Shown here piece by piece: positions 52,197 to 59,629 of a DNA stretch of 59,629 bases. The notes under the pieces were generated by a model, which was not told the origin of the DNA, searched no databases, and was given only the letters and a program-made list of their open reading frames with translations. Numbering within the stretch: position 1 is the stretch's first letter; each line of letters opens with the position of its first letter. Both the position numbers and the translations under genes were made by a program. The DNA comes from Streptomyces scabichelini (GTDB taxonomy: Bacteria > Actinomycetota > Actinomycetes > Streptomycetales > Streptomycetaceae), in assembly GCF_011045015.1 (NCBI RefSeq), contig NZ_JAAKZY010000039.1:1-59629 (forward strand), given 5' to 3'.

Positions 52197-53252
52197 GTGC
52201 ACGGTGAGTACAAGATCCCCGGCGGCAAGCTCGTCGTCGTGGACCTGGACGTCGAGGACGGAGTCCTGCGGCACCCGCGCGTGGCGGGCGACTTCTTCCT
52301 CGAACCGGACGAGGCCCTGGACGCCGTGAACCACGCGCTGAACGGCGCCCCGGCCGACACCGACGCGACCGGCCTGGCCGCCCGCATCGACGCCGCGCTC
52401 CCCGAGGGCACCGTCATGTACGGCCTGACCTCGGAGGGCATCGGGATCGCCGTACGCCGTGCCCTCGCACACGCCACCGACTGGACCGACTACGACTGGC
52501 AGCTCGTCCACGAGGGCCCGCAGTCGCCCGCGCTGCACATGGCGCTCGACGAGGTGCTGACCGCGGAGGTCGCCGCGGGCCGCCGTCCGCCGACTCTGCG
52601 CGTGTGGGAGTGGGGCGCCCCGGCTGTGATCATCGGCAGCTTCCAGTCGCTGCGCAACGAGGTCGACCCGGCGGGAGCCGCGCGGCACGGCATCGAGGTC
52701 GTGCGCCGGATCTCCGGGGGCGGCGCCATGTTCGTGGAGCCCGGCAACACGATCACGTACTCGCTGTCCGTGCCCGAGGCCCTCGTTCAGGGCCTGTCCT
52801 TCCAGGACAGTTACGCGTATCTCGACGACTGGGTCCTCGGCGCGCTCGGCGACATGGGGATCAAGGCGTGGTACCAGCCGCTGAACGACATCGCCACGGA
52901 GCAGGGGAAGATCGCGGGAGCGGCCCAGAAGCGGATGGTCGGGTCGCACGGTGCCGTGCTGCACCACGTGACCATGTCCTACGACATCGACGCCGACAAG
53001 ATGCTCGAAGTGCTGCGCATCGGCCGGGAGAAGCTGTCCGACAAGGGCATCAGGAGCGCGAAGAAGCGGGTGGATCCGCTGCGCCGGCAGACGGGACTGC
53101 CGCGCGAGGCCGTCATCGACCGGATGATCGAGTCGTTCCGCGGCCGGTACGGACTCACGGACGGCAAGGTGACTCCGGAGGAGCTGTCACGCGCGGAGGA
53201 ACTGGCACGGACGAAGTTCGGCTCGCCGGAGTGGACGGCCAGGGTGCCCTAG
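52197..53252 (+). CDS. lplA: Lipoate--protein ligase, actinobacterial type with fused accessory domain in front
   Basis: A 351-residue protein. The N-terminal 90 residues are the LplA accessory domain (GEYKIPGGKLVVVDLDVEDG, FFLEPDEALDAV), normally at the C-terminus; a full BPL/LplA ligase domain follows with HMALDEVLTAEVAAG, VVRRISGGGAMFVEPGNTIT and the Lys-containing GKIAGAAQKR motif. It activates lipoate and attaches it to E2 and GcvH lysines. The GTG at 52197 has GGAGG upstream; a longer frame from 52116 lacks family similarity. Confidence 0.9.
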   Translation: MHGEYKIPGGKLVVVDLDVEDGVLRHPRVAGDFFLEPDEALDAVNHALNGAPADTDATGLAARIDAALPEGTVMYGLTSEGIGIAVRRALAHATDWTDYDWQLVHEGPQSPALHMALDEVLTAEVAAGRRPPTLRVWEWGAPAVIIGSFQSLRNEVDPAGAARHGIEVVRRISGGGAMFVEPGNTITYSLSVPEALVQGLSFQDSYAYLDDWVLGALGDMGIKAWYQPLNDIATEQGKIAGAAQKRMVGSHGAVLHHVTMSYDIDADKMLEVLRIGREKLSDKGIRSAKKRVDPLRRQTGLPREAVIDRMIESFRGRYGLTDGKVTPEELSRAEELARTKFGSPEWTARVP

Positions 53253-53312
53253 CGCTCCGCTGGGAGGGCGGTCAGGGATCTGCGGGCCGTCTGTGGCTGG
53301 TCGCGCAGTTCC

Positions 53313-53358
53313 CCGCGCCCCTTAAGCGCGCCCCTAGGGGCGCGCTTAAGGGGCGCGG
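53313..53358. terminator. 46-bp perfect palindrome between convergent genes
   Basis: Two 23-bp arms with no loop: the left arm reads CCGCGCCCCTTAAGCGCGCC then CCT and the right is its exact reverse complement. It sits between lplA (plus) and the DUF4232 gene (minus), so it can stop both. The sequence around it (GTCGCGCAGTTCCCCGCGCC) is a dispersed Streptomyces intergenic element. Confidence 0.75.
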
Positions 53359-53372
53359 TACAGCACCGGGCT

Positions 53373-53999
53373 TCAGCCCCGACCAAGGCGCTTCCACGCC
53401 GTCGTCCCGAGAATGTTCTCCGGGCCGATGTCGAGGTAGTCCTCCGCGCGTACGGTCGTGGCGGCGCGCCCCTTCTCGGGCGCGACGCGCAGAAGCGTGG
53501 CCTTCTCGTAATGGGTTCGCCAGTACAGGCTCGCGTACGCGGTCTGGCCCGGAGCAAGGGTCAGCCGCTCGGGGCCCGGGTCCTGTGGGGCCATGGGCAC
53601 CTGGTCCGTGCCCTCGACGGTCCGTACTCCCGTGAGGGGATCGCCCGCCTCGTCGAGCACCTGGATGGAGGGGTAGCCGTTCAACTCGTACGGCTGTGAA
53701 CCGCAGTTGGTCAGGTGGAGGCTCGTGGCGCGCAGCCCCATGGCGGAGTTGACCATGTCGGTGCGGAAGCGCAACCCGGACGGCGGGCAGCCGGACTCCG
53801 GCTGGACCGACACGGTCGGCTCAGCCTTGGGGGTCGCGGCCACGGGTGGCGGCGCGGCCCGGGTCGGCGTCGGTGTCGGCTTGCGGTCAGGGTTACGTTC
53901 ACGGTCCAGTTCGGCCGAGAAACCGCAGCCGCTCGCGGTCACCGCCAGCGCGCAGGCGAGGACGGCCAAGCGGGCTGGTCTGCGGCGTGTCGCGATCAC
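53373..53999 (-). CDS. DUF4232 lipoprotein
   Basis: A 208-residue secreted lipoprotein: signal peptide, lipobox TASGC (Cys25), a Pro/Thr-rich linker, and a DUF4232 domain (TDMVNSAMGLRATSLHLTNC, YELNGYPSIQVLDEAG, LTLAPGQTAYASLYWR). The GTG at 53999 is the only start giving a signal peptide. It lies 35 nt past the response regulator stop on the same strand, possibly the end of that operon. Function unknown. Confidence 0.85.
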   Translation of the reverse strand: MIATRRRPARLAVLACALAVTASGCGFSAELDRERNPDRKPTPTPTRAAPPPVAATPKAEPTVSVQPESGCPPSGLRFRTDMVNSAMGLRATSLHLTNCGSQPYELNGYPSIQVLDEAGDPLTGVRTVEGTDQVPMAPQDPGPERLTLAPGQTAYASLYWRTHYEKATLLRVAPEKGRAATTVRAEDYLDIGPENILGTTAWKRLGRG

Positions 54000-54034
54000 G
54001 CGCCGATCATCGCACGCGTCCTCGGCGGAAGGGT

Positions 54035-54703
54035 TCACTCCGCGTGACCGCGTGCCGCCACCAGTCCCGACTCGTATGCGAACACGACCAGTTGGGCGCG
54101 GTCGCGGGCGCCGAGCTTGGTCATCGCGCGGCTGATGTGGGTCTTGGCCGTGAACGGGCTGACGACCATGTGGGCGGCGATCTCCTCGTTGGTGAGGCCG
54201 CGCGCGGCGAGTGCCGTGACCTCGCGTTCGCGGCGGGTCAGGCACTCCAGGCCGGGAGCGGTGGCCCGGTCCGGTGGCCGGGACACGAACTCGCCGATCA
54301 GCGTGCGTGTGATGGACGGCGACAGCAGTGCCTCGCCGCGCGCCACGACCTCGATGGCCTGGAGGAGGTCGGCGGGCTCGGTGTCCTTGAGCAGGAAACC
54401 GCTTGCTCCGGCACGCAGCGCCTCGAAGACGTATTCGTCCAGGCCGTAGTTGGTCAGGATGGCGACGCGTACGCCGGACAGTTCGGGGGCGGCGGCGATG
54501 CGGCGGGTGGCCTCGATGCCCGACATCACCGGCATCTGGACGTCGACGAGGGCGATGTCGGGGACGTGGGCGCGCACCAGCTCCAGTCCCTGTGCACCGT
54601 CGGCGGCCTCGCCGACCACCTCGATGCCGTCCTCGGCCTCCAGGAGCGCCCGGAACCCGGCCCGCATCAGCGCCTGGTCGTCGATGAGCGCGACCCTGAT
54701 CAC
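54035..54703 (-). CDS. LuxR/NarL-type response regulator
   Basis: A 222-residue regulator. Receiver acid pair at 8-9, phosphoacceptor Asp54 in ALVDVQMPVM, Lys in FLLKDTEP, and the LuxR helix-turn-helix LTRREREVTALAARGLTNEE ending in SRAMTKLGARDR. The GTG at 54703 overlaps the kinase stop (GTGA), so the pair is translationally coupled. Confidence 0.93.
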   Translation of the reverse strand: MIRVALIDDQALMRAGFRALLEAEDGIEVVGEAADGAQGLELVRAHVPDIALVDVQMPVMSGIEATRRIAAAPELSGVRVAILTNYGLDEYVFEALRAGASGFLLKDTEPADLLQAIEVVARGEALLSPSITRTLIGEFVSRPPDRATAPGLECLTRREREVTALAARGLTNEEIAAHMVVSPFTAKTHISRAMTKLGARDRAQLVVFAYESGLVAARGHAE

Positions 54704-55800
54704 GGGGCGTCCAACGGCAGTTGGGCACACACACAGAAGCCGCCCTCCGCGCGCGGGGCGGCGTGCAGCGTGCCGCCGAGTGCCGTGACGCGTTCGCGCA
54801 TGCCGGTGAGGCCGATGCCCTCGGTGGGCGGCCGGGCCGGGTCGGCGGTGCCGTCGTCTTCGACACGTATCTCCAACTCGCTCTCCCCGTAGTCCAGTTG
54901 GACGGTGACCTTGGCGGGGCCCGCGTGTCGGGCGGCGTTGGTGAGGGCTTCCTGGACGATGCGGTAAGCGGCGCGGTCCACGGTCGCCGTCAGGGGACGC
55001 TCTCGGCCGCTCACGGTCAGGTCGACGGCGAGGCCGGCCGCGCGGGCGCGCTCCACGAGCAGGGCAGGAGTGCCGGTGGGCTCGTCGGTGCGCAACACGT
55101 CGAGTGTGGCGCGCAGTTCGCGCATCGCCTCACCGCCGGCCTCCTGAATGGCGAGCAGTGCGGGCGGCACCTCGTCTCCGCGCTTGCGGGCGAGGTGCAC
55201 GGCGACGCCTGCCTGGAGCTTGACGATCGAGATGCTGTGCGTGAGGGAGTCGTGCAACTCCCGGGCGATGCGCAGGCGTTCCTCCCCCGCGCGGCGCAGG
55301 GCGGCTTCCTCGCGGGTTCGTTCGGCCTCCAGCGCGCGCTGTTCGGTCTGGCGCAGATACGCCTGCCAGTTGCGGCCTGCGAGGCCGGTGACGACGGCGA
55401 CCAGGAACCAGCCCGCGAGCAGCGCCGTCCGCTCGACGGTGTCCTGGGACGTGGGATCGGTCGCGAGATACCCCCCGAGGAACACGGCACTCGCGACCGC
55501 GCCCACGCCTCGATGCCCCGCCTGAGCCGCCGTGTGGACGGCTCCCACCACCGGCAGGGCGGACACGGGTCCGGGATGGGCGTGCAGCACATAGCCCGTC
55601 AGGGCGACCGTGGTCACGGCGAGCACCACGCGCGGCGCCCGCCGGTACGCCGCCAGCGCCAGCGAACCAGCCACGATCAACGCATGGTCGAGCGGGGTCG
55701 TGTCCTGGTCGAAAGCCGCCGCGGACACGACGATCGCGCCGACCACGACGGCGAGTGCCGCGTCGGCGAGGCGCCTGCGTGCGACCTGGTCCCCGTGCAT
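54700..55800 (-). CDS. Two-component sensor histidine kinase (HisKA_3)
   Basis: A 366-residue membrane kinase. Five to six N-terminal helices (about 12-145), a coiled coil, phosphoacceptor His183 in ARELHDSLTHSI, and an ATPase domain with VQEALTNAARHAG and GIGLTGMRER. Partner of the coupled regulator. It starts divergently from a CMD-family gene. Signal unknown. Confidence 0.93.
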   Translation of the reverse strand: MHGDQVARRRLADAALAVVVGAIVVSAAAFDQDTTPLDHALIVAGSLALAAYRRAPRVVLAVTTVALTGYVLHAHPGPVSALPVVGAVHTAAQAGHRGVGAVASAVFLGGYLATDPTSQDTVERTALLAGWFLVAVVTGLAGRNWQAYLRQTEQRALEAERTREEAALRRAGEERLRIARELHDSLTHSISIVKLQAGVAVHLARKRGDEVPPALLAIQEAGGEAMRELRATLDVLRTDEPTGTPALLVERARAAGLAVDLTVSGRERPLTATVDRAAYRIVQEALTNAARHAGPAKVTVQLDYGESELEIRVEDDGTADPARPPTEGIGLTGMRERVTALGGTLHAAPRAEGGFCVCAQLPLDAP

Positions 55801-55967
55801 GTCCGCACAGTAGACCGCGGCGCCGACAGCGGCGTCAGACCTGTGGACGGCTCGCGGACTACTCCCGCCGCAGTAGTCCGCTGCCCGGGTGGGCCCGTGG
55901 GCGTCAGCGCCAACTGCCTCCGGCCGTACGACGCCTGGGGACGCCCCCTGGAGCCACGGTTGTCCGC

Positions 55968-57029
55968 ATGACGAAACCGTTCATGACCACACCCTTCCGC
56001 TACACCGAGCCCCTGCCGCCGAAGTCCGCCACCGGCCGCACCGCCGAGGTCTACCGGCAGCTCTCCGAGGACTTCGGTATCGACCGCCCGGTCACCTTCG
56101 TCGTCCTGTCCTCCGCGCCCGAGATCCTCGCCGCCACCTGGGCGTTGATGCGCGAGTCCCTGATCGCGGGAGCGGGCAGCCGCACCGGGAAGGAGCTGGC
56201 GACCCTGGGGGTCTCGCGCGCCAACAAGTGCCCGTTCTGCACGGACGCGCACACCATGCTGCTGCACGCCACCGGCGACCACGCCCTCGCGGAGCGCCTG
56301 GCGCGCGGGGCCTCCCCGGAAAACGAGGAGCACGCGCGCGTGCTCGCCTGGGGCGAGGCCACGCGCATCCCGGGCAGCCCGGTCGTCGCGTCGCTTCCCT
56401 TCCCGCCGGAGCACACCGCCGCGTACGTGGGCAGCGCGCTGTCCTTCCACTTCATCAACCGCATCGTGGGCTCCCTGCTGATCGAGAAGCTGCTGCCGGG
56501 CAACATTCAGCGCTTCCGCCCGGTACGCAGCCTGGTGGGCCGCTCCCTGTCCGGCACCGTGCGCCGCAGCTTCACGCCGGGCACGAGCCTCGCCCTCGTC
56601 GACGACGCGGGACCCGGCCCGTCCTGGGCCGCGGGGACGACGGTCGGCCCGGCGTACGCGGCGCTGCGGTCGGCGGCGACAGCCGGCGCCGGCCTGCTGA
56701 CCGAGGCCGACCAGGATCTCGTACGGGAGAACGTCGAGATCTGGGACGGCACGCACCCTCCGCTCGCGTGGCCGGCCCTGCCGGACCGCGACGACAGGCC
56801 CGGCGCGCGCCTGGCCCTGCTGGCCGCCCTGGCGCCGTACCGCATCACCGACGAGGACGTGGCGGCCTGGAAGAAGCCGCCGCACACCGACCACTGCCTG
56901 GTGCATCTGATCGCGTACGGCGCGTTCACCGCCGTCGACCGCATCGAGCGCGCGCTGCCCCTCCCACCGCGTCAGAACTCCGAGGTGCCGAGTTCCAGGC
57001 CGGCCGGTGCGCGCGACGCCTCGCGATAG
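55968..57029 (+). CDS. Carboxymuconolactone decarboxylase / AhpD-like protein, two-domain
   Basis: A 353-residue CMD-family protein, about twice the usual size. The first half has the redox motif KCPFCTDAHTMLLHA (CxxC with His), and SRTGKELATLGVSRAN before it; the second half is a degenerate copy (SAATAGAGLLTEADQDLV, PHTDHCLVHLIAYG). It may reduce peroxides. The ATG at 55968 is chosen, with another ATG at 55983. Divergent from the sensor kinase. Confidence 0.85.
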   Translation: MTKPFMTTPFRYTEPLPPKSATGRTAEVYRQLSEDFGIDRPVTFVVLSSAPEILAATWALMRESLIAGAGSRTGKELATLGVSRANKCPFCTDAHTMLLHATGDHALAERLARGASPENEEHARVLAWGEATRIPGSPVVASLPFPPEHTAAYVGSALSFHFINRIVGSLLIEKLLPGNIQRFRPVRSLVGRSLSGTVRRSFTPGTSLALVDDAGPGPSWAAGTTVGPAYAALRSAATAGAGLLTEADQDLVRENVEIWDGTHPPLAWPALPDRDDRPGARLALLAALAPYRITDEDVAAWKKPPHTDHCLVHLIAYGAFTAVDRIERALPLPPRQNSEVPSSRPAGARDASR

Positions 57030-57078
57030 ACCGACGTCGATCATCCGGCCGATCGTGCAGTCACGCCGGTATCGCCGC

Positions 57079-57134
57079 GGCGTCGAGGCGTCAAGGCGTC
57101 AAGGCGTCAAGGCGTCGAGGCGTCGAGGCGTCAA
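57079..57134. repeat. Seven tandem 8-bp repeats
   Basis: GGCGTCRA repeats seven times without gaps between the CMD gene and the next gene. It does not lie in a gene; it could be copy-number variable. Confidence 0.85.
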
Positions 57135-57264
57135 CAGGGAGCCGCTGTGACCACACGAGTACGGAGCGAGTTGGCACTACCGCGGCCACAGGGACACGTG
57201 TGACACTGGCGTCTCCGTCCGCAGTGTGGCCTCCTCCGCACCCATCCCCCACGAGAAGTGCGCC

Positions 57265-57927
57265 GTGCGTTCTCTTAGTCTGCCGCTCGCTCTCACCGCG
57301 CGTCTGCTGCCGGTCGCCGTGCTCGCCTCGGCGGGCTGGGCACTGTCGTCCGGGCCGTTCGCCGCGACCCCGGCCGCGGATCACAAGGCGTCCGGTGACA
57401 GACCTGCCGAGTCCCCGTCGGCGCCGTCGACGGCGGCGGCGTCCCGGACGTACCGCAGTTCGCCGACGCCCTGTGACGGCCTGGGGAAGAAGACGGTCAC
57501 CTCGCTGGTGCCGGGTGCCAAGACGGCAGGCAAGGAAATCCCGTCGACCGACGAGTCCCTGCGCCGCACCTGCTCCTGGAACGCGCTCAAGGGGTACGAC
57601 TACCGCTGGCTCGACGTCTCGTACGAGATCAAGAAATCCGACGACGCCGCCCGGACCGCCTACAAGCAGCACACCACGGAGAAGAGCGGCGGAGGAGCGG
57701 TCCCCGGTCTCGGCGACGAGGCGTACTCCGTCGTGAACCTCACCACCGAGGACAAGCAGCAGACGCGCGAAGGCATGGTGATCGTGCGCGCGTCCAACGC
57801 GCTGGTGGTCGTCACGTACAACGGCAGCGACTTCGAGTCGAAGAAGGCGCCCAGTACGGACGAGATCAACAAGGGCGCCATCAAAGCCGCCAAGGAGGCG
57901 GTGGCCGCGCTGGAGAAAGCTCAGTAG
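57265..57927 (+). CDS. Secreted DUF3558-like protein
   Basis: A 220-residue exported protein. The signal peptide (RSLSLPLALTARLLPVAVLA) lacks a lipobox cysteine, so it is soluble or anchored otherwise. A Ser/Ala/Pro linker is followed by a domain with two cysteines, PTPCDGLGKKTV and LRRTCSWN, in the DUF3558 pattern, then GGGAVPGLGDEAYSV. The GTG at 57265 gives the signal peptide; a GTG at 57226 is possible. Function unknown. Confidence 0.65.
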   Translation: MRSLSLPLALTARLLPVAVLASAGWALSSGPFAATPAADHKASGDRPAESPSAPSTAAASRTYRSSPTPCDGLGKKTVTSLVPGAKTAGKEIPSTDESLRRTCSWNALKGYDYRWLDVSYEIKKSDDAARTAYKQHTTEKSGGGAVPGLGDEAYSVVNLTTEDKQQTREGMVIVRASNALVVVTYNGSDFESKKAPSTDEINKGAIKAAKEAVAALEKAQ

Positions 57928-57978
57928 AGGCTCGGTAGAGGCTCAGTAGGGCTTGATCTCCGGCGCGGCGCACCACCG

Positions 57979-59553
<1,575 letters not shown>

Positions 59554-59629
59554 GGGCAGGCCAATCAATGAGGTGGGACGGGAAAGGCCGTGCGGGCCCC
59601 TCCCCGGGACGGCGGGGAGGGGTGACAAA

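Overview
The base composition (very GC-rich), GTG/TTG starts with GGAGG-type ribosome sites, a mycothiol-type nitroreductase, a Streptomyces-type intergenic palindrome and actinobacterial families (DUF4193, HelR-like ATPase, SigJ, DUF2267, DUF4232, DUF3558-like) point to a Streptomyces chromosome. I could run no searches, so family names rest on motifs and remembered family sequence.

Layout. 1-8800 is a rearranged accessory region: a truncated thioester-reductase head fused to part of another protein, an alpha/beta hydrolase, a CPWS mycothiol-dependent nitroreductase homologue, a complete IS3-family element sitting on a wrecked flavin oxidoreductase, DUF4193 and HelR-like genes, and a decayed ISKra4 transposase. 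8802-16879 is a tight nine-gene minus-strand operon (two FAH-family hydrolases, cyclase-family hydrolase, ACMSD-type amidohydrolase, extradiol dioxygenase, two SDRs, two-subunit 3-oxoacid CoA-transferase) with a divergent LysR gene: a complete-looking but unassigned aromatic-degradation pathway. 17950-21540 is a mobile-element scar: an ABC-exporter fragment, an IS481 fragment fused to a small Cys-rich ORF, a large serine recombinase, a frameshifted IS5-type transposase and a beheaded ADP-ribosylglycohydrolase.

From 21590 on the sequence is orderly: Nudix, PQQ-repeat Ser/Thr kinase, sirtuin, a divergent SigJ / carboxymuconolactone-decarboxylase pair with matching ECF-type promoters, an SgcJ-like gene behind a perfect SoxR box, Ogt and Ada-AlkA alkylation repair, an MMPL exporter, a two-component system, a PNPOx-like protein and a retropepsin lipoprotein. 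Next come HpnR (hopanoid C-3 methylase) with an EamA transporter ending in a collagen-like repeat tract, glycosyltransferases, SDRs, a rhodanese-CBS/SseB/DUF2267/ChaB stress group, a CYP152-type peroxygenase P450 with an OleT-like histidine, DUF2243-CtaG, a macrodomain-FAD oxidoreductase pair, inositol-phosphatase and lipoate-ligase genes, a second two-component system, another CMD protein, and an NCS1 permease at the right edge.

Recurring themes are redox and oxidative stress (SigJ, SoxR box, AhpD-like proteins, nitroreductase, P450 peroxygenase), ADP-ribose chemistry (sirtuin, macrodomain, broken ADP-ribosylglycohydrolase) and aromatic catabolism. The strongest candidates for something new are the LysR-controlled catabolic operon, the CYP152 enzyme and the SoxR-box SgcJ gene.
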